Assembly: GCA_031258795.1 (NCBI GenBank)
Contig: JAIRMI010000016.1
Coordinates: 1 to 6,442 of the forward strand
Direction: 5' to 3'
DNA length: 6,442 nucleotides
Origin: Puniceicoccales bacterium
GTDB taxonomy: Bacteria; Verrucomicrobiota; Verrucomicrobiia; Opitutales; JAIRKQ01
Under the pieces are notes generated by a model that did no database searches, was not told the origin of the DNA, and saw nothing but the letters and a program-made list of their open reading frames with translations. Positions 1 through 6,442 of the stretch are shown piece by piece; the first letter of the stretch is position 1, and the number at the start of each line of letters is the position of its first letter. Made by a program: the position numbers and the translations under genes.

Positions 1-168
1 CGGGAGGCCATCAAGGCCGCCGGCTGTTCCTTGATTTTCTTGCCTCCCTACTCTCCGGACCTCAATCCCATTGAAAAATTCTGAGCTAACCTAAAAGGAA
101 CACTTTCCGACATCCTCCATCCCATCCCTTCTTCCTCCGATGCCATTCAGTATGCTTTTCTGGAGTAA
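1..168 (+). pseudogene. IS630-family transposase, C-terminal remnant (broken)
   Basis: Frame 1 reads through a clear IS630/Tc1-mariner-type DDE transposase C-terminus: LPPYSPDLNPIEKF, then a stop, then ANLKGTLSDILHPIPSSSDA and a short tail ending in TAA at 166-168. The PPYSPDLNPIE block is the hallmark surrounding the last acidic catalytic residue of this family, here the Glu of NPIE. In intact members the next motif is FWANLK or similar. Here the Trp codon is TGA at 82-84, a one-base change from TGG, so the frame is interrupted. The N-terminal part, with the other catalytic Asp residues, lies beyond the left edge, so it is unknown whether the rest is intact. TGA is also the natural stop of the downstream dnaE, which argues against TGA being read as Trp. 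The family call is secure. The element is very probably inactive unless the stop is a sequencing error. Confidence 0.88.
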
Positions 169-178
169 GATGACTATA
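112..178 (+). repeat. Direct repeat, copy 1 (transposase tail)
   Basis: This 67-bp stretch includes the last codons and stop of the transposase remnant. It recurs 126 bp downstream at 238-304 with 9 mismatches by hand alignment (about 87% identity). The mismatches cluster in the first 23 bp; the final 44 bp, running from the tail codons through TAA into GATGACTATA, differ at only two positions. The offset is a multiple of three, so both copies encode a similar tail, ILHxxPSxSDAIxYAFLE followed by TAA. Confidence 0.9.
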
Positions 179-404
179 TAAAGAGCGGGATGAGGAAAAA
201 CATGAGGAGTATGAGGGGGCAATGTCCTTGTACAAAAATCCTCCACTTCTTTCCTTCTCTCTCCGATGCCATTCATTATGCCTTTCTGGAGTAAGATGAC
301 TATAAAAGCAATTATAAAATTCTGACAAGGGCAAATGATATCAAGGAAGTTCTGGGACAAAAAGCTTGCGTATTTTCATTTTTGTCACTCATCCTTCTAC
401 TACA
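169..404. other. Gene-free stretch between IS remnant and dnaE
   Basis: Apart from the second repeat copy at 238-304, this stretch carries no gene that I can support. A purine-rich part (about 181-217) has three ATGAGG words at 190, 202 and 211. Both repeat copies end in an AT-rich GACTATA segment, and another TATAAA word occurs near 313-318, but none has a convincing -35 hexamer at normal spacing. The dnaE promoter must lie here or further upstream, and I cannot place it. Two minus-strand open frames in this region are antisense readings of the transposase repeats and are not considered genes. Confidence 0.6.
238..304 (+). repeat. Direct repeat, copy 2 (second transposase tail)
   Basis: This is the second copy of the 67-bp repeat. 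In the same frame it reads ILHFFPSLSDAIHYAFLE and then TAA at 292-294, so it is a second, detached IS630-type transposase tail. The sequence between the copies (179-237) shows no similarity to the conserved DDE motifs. It could be an old local duplication, or the end of a second related IS copy whose body has been deleted. The divergence between copies indicates that it is not recent. Confidence 0.88.
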
Positions 405-3400
405 ATGGGCGCTAAAAATTTTGTGCACCTACACTTGCATTCTGATTACAGTATCCTCGACGGTGCTTGCCGAATGGATCGCCTCTTTGAACGAATAAAA
501 GAGCTGGGCATGGCAGCGGTTGCAATCACGGACCATGGCAGTGTTTTCGGAGTACCAGATTTTGTACAAAATGCGCAAAAGTACGGCATTAAACCGATAA
601 TTGGCTGCGAGTGCTACACACTGATCCATGAAAATATTACGGAACACAAAAAGTTCCCTCTCTACCACATAACGCTGCTGACAAGAAATATAGCGGGATA
701 CAGAAACCTATGCAAGCTGGTCTCCATTGCGCATACGCAAGGGTTCTACTACAGGCCGCGGATCAACTTCGATCTTTTAAAAAAATACGGCGACGGGCTG
801 ATTTGCTTGACGGGATGCAGCCAAGGATTCATTTCCCAAATGCTATTGGCCGGCGATGAGACCTCGGCACAACGAGGAGTGGAAGAATTGATCGCCATAT
901 TTGGCCGGGAAAATTTATTCATCGAGGTACAGGACCATGGAATCCCTGAGCAAAAGCAAGTTTTACCGCAATTATTTGCCATCGCTGAAAGTAACGGGCT
1001 GGGGACTGTAGCAACAAATGACGCCCATTACGTGAAACAATCCGATTGGGAAGCTCACGATGTAATGCTATGCATACAAACGGGATCTAAAATTTCCGAT
1101 GAGGATCGCATGAAAATGCCCTGGCATCAGATGTACGTAAAATCACGGAAGGAGATGGAGTTGGTGTTCAAGGATCATCGAGAGGCGTTGGACAATTCTC
1201 TGCTCATTGCAGATATGTGTGACGTTACCATGCCCTACGGTGAAAATCACTATCCCGTATTCCCGGACGATGGCGAAACCTCCTCTGGCGATCACATCGA
1301 TTATCTTAAGTCACTGTGCATTAATGGATTGAAGGAACGCTACGGCGTGAATTACGACACCGTCGACACAAATAGCGAAGTCGAGGGGAAAGACGTCTAT
1401 AATCCAATCAACTTGTGCAAGCGCTTCAATTACGAACTTTCAACCATTGAGAGAACGGGCTTTGTTGACTACTTTTTGATTGTTTGGGATTTTGTCAACT
1501 GGGCGAAGCAAAATGGGGTCGTAGTGGGGCCCGGTCGTGGCTCTGGAGCGGGATGCTTATTGGCATACTTGCTCAAAATAACGGACATTGATCCCCTAAG
1601 GTTCGGCTTACTATTTGAGAGATTTTTGAACCCAGAGAGGGTATCACCACCAGACTTTGACATAGATTTTTGCATGAATCGTCGCGGTGAAGTTATCGAT
1701 TACGTCCGCGAAAAGTATGGAAAGGACCGTGTGGCCAATATTATTACCTTCGGCACCCTGGGGGCAAAAATGGTTGTGCGCGACGTCTGTAGGGTTTACG
1801 ATATTCCTTACGAGGAGGCAAATCGCCTGGCAAAAATGATCCCCGATGACCTGCACGTTACCCTAAATGAAGCATTAGCAAAGGCACCCGAATTGCGCCA
1901 CGAACAAGGAAAAAGTCCTCAAATCGCTAAAATTTTAAAGGAATGCCAGGTTTTGGAAGGAATGGTGCGCAATGTAGGCACCCACGCCTGCGGAATCATC
2001 ATTTCCGACCAACCCATCGACGACCTTGTTCCGGTAACTCTCCAGGAAGGCTGCCTCACAACGCAGTATGCAAAGGAAGCCGTCGAAGAGTTGGGCCTGC
2101 TCAAAATGGACTTTCTTGGCCTTAAAACCCTGACCGTAATTGACATAGCAGAACGCAATATTCGCCGCCGCCGTGGCTTTGAAGATTTCAGTGTTTCCAA
2201 TGTCCCCCTAGAGGACGAAAAAACATTCGATCTCATGAACAGCGGTGAAACCATAGGTGTGTTTCAGTTTGAATCCGCCGGCATTCAGCGGTGGTGCAGA
2301 CAGTTCGGCTTTTCCAGCATCGATGAAATCAGTGCCCTAAGTGCACTCTATCGCCCTGGCCCGATGGAATGGCTGCCAGACTACGTTGCGGGGAAAAAGG
2401 ATCCAACGAAAATCAAATACTCCCACCCGCTACTGAAGGATATTTGCAAGCCAACCTTTGGAATCATTGTCTATCAGGAGCAAGTCATGCAGGCTGCACG
2501 GGTGATTGCCGGATATTCGCTGGGACAAGCCGATATTCTACGCCGTGCTATGGGGAAAAAAAAGGTGGACGTCATGAACGCCCAACAAGAATCATTCATA
2601 AAAGGCGCAGCGGAGTATAATAAAATTTCGCGCACCAAGGCGGAAGAAATTTTTTCCGTGCTGGAAAAATTTGCCGGTTACGGATTTAACAAATCCCACG
2701 CCGATGCCTACGCCGTCATCGGCTATCGCACAGCATATTTAAAAGCGCACTTCTCCGTAGAATTCATGGCTGCACTCATGTCATGCGACCTGGGCAATGG
2801 AGAAAAAATTGAGCTGCTTATAGGGGAAGCAACCAGGATGGGTATTCCCGTTTTGGGACCAGATATCAACCAATCGTTAAATGACTTCACACCATACATC
2901 TCTGCCAATGAACAGCATATTCGCTTCGGCTTATCGGCAATCAAAGGTGTGGGGGATATCGCCGCAGCAAATATCATAGCCGAACGCAGCAAATGTGGAA
3001 GGTTTAAGAGCTTCATGGAATTTTCCCAGGTCGTTGACACCAGGGTTGTAAATAAAAGAGTTTTCGAAGCGCTAATTCTGAGTGGAGCCTTCGATTCCTT
3101 TGGTTACGACAGGCAACACCTAATGAACTCATTGCCGAACATTCTCCAGGAAGCTGCCAATGTGCAGCGAGAGAAAAGCAATGGGCAAACATCCCTCTTT
3201 GACATGTTTGATAGCGGCAACTCCATTGTATCCATCAATACCGGTGGCGCTAAAATGTCCAAATTTGACAAATTGAAAAATGAAAAAATTACGCTTGGGT
3301 TCTACGTTTCGGGGCATCCTTTGGCGGAATACAAAGACATAATCCCATCTATCAACTCCCCCGCAAGCGGCGATTTGAGTAATTTACGGGATCGCGAAAA

Positions 3401-3920
3401 TTTCCGTTTATGCGGCATTATAAGTGGAATTGTGAAAAAATTTACCAAAAAGGACAGCCGTCCATGGGCATTTTTCCAGTGCGATAGCGGTAAATCCGTG
3501 ATACAAATGAACTGTTTTCCGGACAATTTCGAGAAATTTGGGCATAAAATCAAAGAAAACGAGCTAGTCATTTTGACGGGAACGGCACGGATACGCGACG
3601 ATGAAAGTAGCTATAGCGTTGCCGGTGTGGAGCCGATTTTCAGCGCCCTAAATCACATGATAAACGGCATAGATTGGGTACTGGAGGCAGAGGCGGATCA
3701 ACTCGATGAATTTATCAGGGCAATTAACGACTTCATAGAAAACAACGAGGGTAACGTGGAAAATATGCTGCACTTTGAATTCAAAGATGGCCATCGCGAG
3801 CTTGCTAGGATGTCATCGGCTCTCAGGAGCAAATTCGATCTGGAAGCCGTAAAAAAGTTGAAATTATTGCCGGCGGTAAAGAGCATGTCCCTCAGGGTGC
3901 AAAATTTATCCCTGGGTTGA
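405..3920 (+). CDS. dnaE: DNA polymerase III subunit alpha (DnaE1 type)
   Basis: This is the catalytic subunit of the replicative DNA polymerase, a C-family enzyme that extends DNA in the replisome and is tethered by the beta clamp. From ATG 405 it has 1171 residues, close to the usual length of about 1160. An in-frame TTG at 366 would add 13 residues, but the family homology begins at FVHLHLHSDYS just after ATG 405, so I prefer ATG. No Shine-Dalgarno is visible.
In order: a PHP domain (about 5-270) with HLHLHSD at 8-14, ITDHG at 41-45 and TNDAHY at 204-209; palm motifs GPGRGSGAG 375-383 and PDFDIDF 416-422, with catalytic Asp419 and Asp421, and Asp569 in MDFLGL; YRPGPM from 649; RRAMGKKK 713-720; FNKSHADAYA from 761; a helix-hairpin-helix near 846-865; a clamp-binding motif QTSLF 928-932; and an OB fold from about 1000. 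There is no inserted DEDD exonuclease, so it is not PolC. The gene appears complete and ends with TGA. Confidence 0.97.
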   Translation: MGAKNFVHLHLHSDYSILDGACRMDRLFERIKELGMAAVAITDHGSVFGVPDFVQNAQKYGIKPIIGCECYTLIHENITEHKKFPLYHITLLTRNIAGYRNLCKLVSIAHTQGFYYRPRINFDLLKKYGDGLICLTGCSQGFISQMLLAGDETSAQRGVEELIAIFGRENLFIEVQDHGIPEQKQVLPQLFAIAESNGLGTVATNDAHYVKQSDWEAHDVMLCIQTGSKISDEDRMKMPWHQMYVKSRKEMELVFKDHREALDNSLLIADMCDVTMPYGENHYPVFPDDGETSSGDHIDYLKSLCINGLKERYGVNYDTVDTNSEVEGKDVYNPINLCKRFNYELSTIERTGFVDYFLIVWDFVNWAKQNGVVVGPGRGSGAGCLLAYLLKITDIDPLRFGLLFERFLNPERVSPPDFDIDFCMNRRGEVIDYVREKYGKDRVANIITFGTLGAKMVVRDVCRVYDIPYEEANRLAKMIPDDLHVTLNEALAKAPELRHEQGKSPQIAKILKECQVLEGMVRNVGTHACGIIISDQPIDDLVPVTLQEGCLTTQYAKEAVEELGLLKMDFLGLKTLTVIDIAERNIRRRRGFEDFSVSNVPLEDEKTFDLMNSGETIGVFQFESAGIQRWCRQFGFSSIDEISALSALYRPGPMEWLPDYVAGKKDPTKIKYSHPLLKDICKPTFGIIVYQEQVMQAARVIAGYSLGQADILRRAMGKKKVDVMNAQQESFIKGAAEYNKISRTKAEEIFSVLEKFAGYGFNKSHADAYAVIGYRTAYLKAHFSVEFMAALMSCDLGNGEKIELLIGEATRMGIPVLGPDINQSLNDFTPYISANEQHIRFGLSAIKGVGDIAAANIIAERSKCGRFKSFMEFSQVVDTRVVNKRVFEALILSGAFDSFGYDRQHLMNSLPNILQEAANVQREKSNGQTSLFDMFDSGNSIVSINTGGAKMSKFDKLKNEKITLGFYVSGHPLAEYKDIIPSINSPASGDLSNLRDRENFRLCGIISGIVKKFTKKDSRPWAFFQCDSGKSVIQMNCFPDNFEKFGHKIKENELVILTGTARIRDDESSYSVAGVEPIFSALNHMINGIDWVLEAEADQLDEFIRAINDFIENNEGNVENMLHFEFKDGHRELARMSSALRSKFDLEAVKKLKLLPAVKSMSLRVQNLSLG

Positions 3921-3966
3921 GAAAAAAATATTTCAAAATGTCATTTCATTTTCAATAATTTGCCCA

Positions 3967-4914
3967 GTGACTGATGTTGTCAAAGTTGATGGGCTTTCTA
4001 AAAAATATGGCAAATTCATTGCTCTGGATGACATCTCTTTCGCTTTGCCCAAAGGCAAAATTATTGGATTAATCGGCCCAAACGGCGCAGGAAAAACCTC
4101 TCTGATGAAAATTCTATCCGGCCTAATGCCTGCCAATTCGGGACAGGTACTGGTGTGCGGCATAAATTTAGCGGAAAATTCAGCTCTGGCCAAAGAGAAA
4201 ATTTCTTTCATGGCGGAAAATAATCCCCTACTCGACCACATGCGAGTTGGTGAATATTTGCGCTTTCGAGCCGCCTTAAAAGGCATTGCCGATACTCGCT
4301 TGGAAGCGGAAAAAGTCATGCGAAAGTGCGATATCTACTACGATGCTCGTTACAAAATGATAAAAAATTTGTCCAAGGGCTATCGGCAGCGCGTTGGTAT
4401 CTGCGATGCCTTGCTCGGTGACAGCGAGCTAGTAATTTTGGACGAACCAACGATCGGACTCGACCCAAAACAAATCATATCCATAAGGCAAACATTACTA
4501 GAGCTGCACGGGTCACGCACATTGTTGATATCGAGCCACATACTGTCGGAGCTGGAAACAATTTGCGATTACTTTGTCATAATAGACAGCGGGAAAATTA
4601 TCACAACTGGCTCACTGACAGATATTTACAGATCTAAAGCCGATTCCAACACCATGTACATCGATCTCCTCGCAAACTGCGTATCCGATGAAATTATTGC
4701 TGAATTTTTGAGCGCAAATCAACTAACCCGCATTGGCGCAACTACGGAGCAAAATCGCGGAGGCTTGCACATTGAATTTAGAGGTAACGGAAATAGGAGC
4801 GAAATCGTAAAATCGGCCGCCAACTATTTTGGTGAAAATTTGTTGGGGATCGGACGTGAGTCTTCTTCCTTGGAGGAAATATTTTTATCCGCTACCAAGC
4901 GTTACATGGATTAA
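3967..4914 (+). CDS. ABC transporter ATP-binding protein, GldA/CcmA-like
   Basis: This is the cytoplasmic ATPase of an ABC-2 type exporter, 315 residues. All nucleotide-binding elements are present: A-loop Tyr14, Walker A GPNGAGKTS (37-45), signature LSKGYRQ (135-141), Walker B LVILDE (155-160), D-loop GLDP, and the switch His191 in SSHILSE. The Q-loop position carries Glu84 (MAENNPL) instead of Gln, a form familiar from the GldA branch. After the ATPase core there is a C-terminal extension of about 100 residues ending in SLEEIFLSATKRYMD, also typical of this branch.
The start is GTG at 3967. It gives the usual short lead into the first strand, and no ATG in this frame lies between the dnaE stop and this point. 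No Shine-Dalgarno is visible. It lies 46 nt after dnaE and 15 nt before the permease gene, which is its likely membrane partner. The substrate is unknown. GldA supports gliding in some Bacteroidetes, but that role should not be assumed here, so no symbol is given. Confidence 0.93.
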   Translation: MTDVVKVDGLSKKYGKFIALDDISFALPKGKIIGLIGPNGAGKTSLMKILSGLMPANSGQVLVCGINLAENSALAKEKISFMAENNPLLDHMRVGEYLRFRAALKGIADTRLEAEKVMRKCDIYYDARYKMIKNLSKGYRQRVGICDALLGDSELVILDEPTIGLDPKQIISIRQTLLELHGSRTLLISSHILSELETICDYFVIIDSGKIITTGSLTDIYRSKADSNTMYIDLLANCVSDEIIAEFLSANQLTRIGATTEQNRGGLHIEFRGNGNRSEIVKSAANYFGENLLGIGRESSSLEEIFLSATKRYMD

Positions 4915-4929
4915 AGTTTGGGAAATTTT

Positions 4930-5691
4930 ATGAAAAAATTTTGCGTGCTATTTAAATACGAAATCCACAAATTGTTAGTTTCGCCGTCTACGTACTTCAT
5001 TGCTGCAATTTTCACAGCGATACTGGCACTGATTTATGTGTTTACGCTGCGAGAGTTCATAGTGAACGACCAAGACTTCACCTTTGTACACGCATTTTTA
5101 CGCCACTGTTGGATTCCCATTTTGCTCGGTGTCCCCCTGCTAACTATGAGAACATTTTCCGAAGATTACAAAACTGGCACGATGCAATCTGTAAAAACCA
5201 TAGCAATCGGAGACTTTTCCATAGTATCAGCAAAATTTTTGGCAACATATCTATTCTATGCTACTCTGTGGGCAAGTTCCCTATTGCTCGTGTTTTTCCC
5301 ACCAATGTCGATTCCGACCATTATGCAAGGCGGTTCATTTTTGGCAACCTTCAACTTGGTAGGAGGGTATTTTTACATTCTCCTTTCGGGATTGATGTTT
5401 ATCTCAATGAGTATATTTTTCAGCAGTTTAACGGAAAACCAGATACTGTCCGGATCTTTAGCATTTATTGCGATTTTTGCTACCTTTTTAAGCGGACCGA
5501 TATTTTCATCGAAAATTTTATCCTCCGGCACGTTTATGGACCATGCATTTGTCCGCCCACTGAATATATTCCACCAGATGGACAATGCCTGTTTGGGCGT
5601 ATTTGACACTAGAATCATCGTTTTATACATAACCTTGAGCCTATTATTTTTAGCATTTACCAAGGTTTCATTGGAAAAAAAATTTAGTTAA
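4930..5691 (+). CDS. ABC-2 type transporter permease, GldF-like
   Basis: This is an inner-membrane subunit of an ABC exporter, 253 residues, expected to pair with the ATPase encoded just upstream. Six hydrophobic segments are visible, at roughly residues 21-40, 55-73, 102-123, 140-165, 173-192 and 225-243. After the second segment comes a cytoplasmic motif, TMRTFSEDYKTGTMQ (about 72-86). This corresponds to the Met-Arg-x-Phe-x-Glu-Glu/Asp-x-x-x-Gly-Thr block seen in GldF/NosY-type permeases. The protein begins with a short amphipathic stretch, KYEIHKLLVSP, also typical of the family.
ATG 4930 is preferred over an in-frame TTG at 4918: a weak GGGA at 4920-4923 sits 6 nt before the ATG, and the family usually starts with this short charged lead. 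The gene lies 15 nt after the ATPase stop and 5 nt before the GldG-like gene, so the three are translated as one unit. The family is secure; the transported substrate is unknown. Confidence 0.9.
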   Translation: MKKFCVLFKYEIHKLLVSPSTYFIAAIFTAILALIYVFTLREFIVNDQDFTFVHAFLRHCWIPILLGVPLLTMRTFSEDYKTGTMQSVKTIAIGDFSIVSAKFLATYLFYATLWASSLLLVFFPPMSIPTIMQGGSFLATFNLVGGYFYILLSGLMFISMSIFFSSLTENQILSGSLAFIAIFATFLSGPIFSSKILSSGTFMDHAFVRPLNIFHQMDNACLGVFDTRIIVLYITLSLLFLAFTKVSLEKKFS

Positions 5692-5696
5692 ATTTC

Positions 5697-6442
5697 ATGT
5701 TGAATTTCAAACATTCCAATAAAATTAGGTGCCTAAATCGCCTGTTTTTCTCATCTTTCGCATGCTTATTTGCACTGTTCATGATCACCTTGTCGGGGCG
5801 CTATTTTTACAGAACATATGTTGGCAGTGGCACAATTAACAAGCTGTCCAATAGCACGCTAAGAACAATGTCAGCTTTAAAATTGCCCCTTGAAATATAC
5901 GTACTAATTGAATGCAATAGTGAAGATGCCACCGATTTGGTAAGAAAAGACATTACGAAGCTGCTAAATGAATACGTGGACAGCACCCGCGGAAGCGTTG
6001 TGAAAGTAGAATTCGTCGACCCAGGTAACGTTAAGTCGAAAAACCTTGTAGAGTCGACTATTTTTCTGCCCACAAAGGCGATTCTTCTGAAATATGCGGA
6101 TAAGAAGAAGGTTATTGCCATCGAAGAACTATATGATGTGCGCAACGGCGAAGTCGTTGGCTTTCGCGGCGAACAAATTTTGACCGATGCTATCAAGGAT
6201 CTTGTGGCAGAAAAAAGGAAAATAATCTACTTTTTAGCAGGACATGGCGAATGCGATGTAACCGATGTCTCCCTTACTCGAGGGCTGTCATCTCTGGCAA
6301 ATGTTTTGTGCAGCAAGAATTACGACGTAAAAGTTTTAGACTTTGATCCAAAATCTGACATTCCGGACGATGCGGCCTTGGTTGTGCTTTGGGATCCCAA
6401 AGCAGCTCTCTTGCCCGTAGAGGTGTCAATTTTTAAAAAATT
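5697..6442 (+). CDS. GldG-like ABC transporter auxiliary protein (3' end cut by window)
   Basis: The open frame starts at ATG 5697 and runs 248 complete codons to the window edge without a stop, so only the N-terminal part is seen. A hydrophobic segment at about residues 16-34, after a basic N-terminus, should act as a signal anchor and place the rest on the periplasmic side. The following region (about 35-170) resembles the N-terminal part of GldG-type proteins, with a strand-rich stretch (LPLEIYVLIEC, VVKVEFVDPGN) and a helix (VRKDITKLLNEYVDS). At 178-185 lies YFLAGHGE, matching the YFLTGHGE-type motif characteristic of the GldG/ABC_transp_aux family. It is followed by a helix (about 195-206) and a strand running into DDAALVVLWDPKA.
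It starts 5 nt after the permease stop, with no Shine-Dalgarno, so translational coupling is likely. Full GldG-like proteins usually end with a second membrane segment near the C-terminus, which would lie beyond this window. Membership is inferred from the GHGE motif, the topology and the neighbours. Confidence 0.85.
   Translation, partial: MLNFKHSNKIRCLNRLFFSSFACLFALFMITLSGRYFYRTYVGSGTINKLSNSTLRTMSALKLPLEIYVLIECNSEDATDLVRKDITKLLNEYVDSTRGSVVKVEFVDPGNVKSKNLVESTIFLPTKAILLKYADKKKVIAIEELYDVRNGEVVGFRGEQILTDAIKDLVAEKRKIIYFLAGHGECDVTDVSLTRGLSSLANVLCSKNYDVKVLDFDPKSDIPDDAALVVLWDPKAALLPVEVSIFKK

Noticed and set aside
82..84. TGA read as tryptophan (alternative genetic code)
   Set aside because: The downstream dnaE ends at its expected C-terminus with TGA, and its tryptophans, like those of the ABC genes, are encoded by TGG. 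One TGA in a decaying transposase is better explained by mutation.
295..350. Promoter ahead of dnaE built on TATAAA at about 301 or 313, or CTGACA at 322
   Set aside because: None of these has a matching partner hexamer at 16-18 bp spacing, and TATAAA-like words are common in this AT-rich stretch.
86..360. Two overlapping minus-strand open frames with an internal repeat (SHLTPE..EWHRR)
   Set aside because: The repeated peptide is the antisense reading of the two transposase-tail repeats. Neither frame resembles a known protein.
366..404. TTG start extending dnaE by 13 residues
   Set aside because: The extension (MRIFIFVTHPSTT) has no counterpart in DnaE proteins, and ATG 405 gives the usual short lead into FVHLHLHSD.
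1919..2254. Long minus-strand open frames inside dnaE, and another at 3933-4319 in the ATPase gene
   Set aside because: They lie antisense to strongly conserved coding sequence, show no recognisable motifs, and have the composition of shadow frames.
3931..3960. Possible terminator between dnaE and the ABC ATPase (AAAATG...CATTTT)
   Set aside because: The inverted repeat is only 6 bp, entirely AT-rich apart from one pair, and is not followed by a T-run. It is too weak to call in such AT-rich sequence.
5109..5606. A 165-codon + strand frame inside the permease gene
   Set aside because: It overlaps the permease in another frame. The permease frame carries the hydrophobic pattern and family motif, while this one has no recognisable features.

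Overview
The window is bacterial and every supported gene is on the + strand. Base composition is moderately AT-rich. Shine-Dalgarno signals are weak or absent, and one gene appears to start with GTG. The gene content is a full-length replicative DNA polymerase III alpha subunit of the DnaE1 type, followed by an ABC exporter set of the GldA/GldF/GldG type. The DnaE has an intact-looking PHP metal site, and Gld-type exporters occur widely outside gliding Bacteroidetes. Together these suggest a non-proteobacterial lineage such as Verrucomicrobiota (Opitutae-like) or a relative in the PVC or Bacteroidetes groups. The lineage is an inference from gene style, not from any search.

Layout: positions 1-168 hold the decayed C-terminal end of an IS630-family DDE transposase, with a stop codon where the conserved Trp of the FWA motif should be. 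Positions 112-304 contain two diverged direct copies (67 bp each, offset 126 bp) of that transposase tail. Positions 169-404 otherwise show no intact gene. dnaE runs from 405 (preferred ATG) to 3920. After 46 nt comes an ABC ATPase (3967-4914). After 15 nt comes a six-helix ABC-2 type permease (4930-5691). After 5 nt comes a GldG-like membrane-anchored auxiliary protein, which starts at 5697 and runs off the right edge.

The last three genes are tightly spaced and almost certainly co-transcribed. The ATPase would power the permease, and the GldG-like protein would act as the periplasmic-side partner of the same complex; its substrate cannot be told from sequence. dnaE is an unrelated housekeeping gene that may share read-through transcription with them. 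I did not find a clearly novel system. The points most worth a second look are the duplicated transposase tail directly upstream of an essential gene, the complete PHP metal-binding set in DnaE, and the contiguous Gld-type triad.
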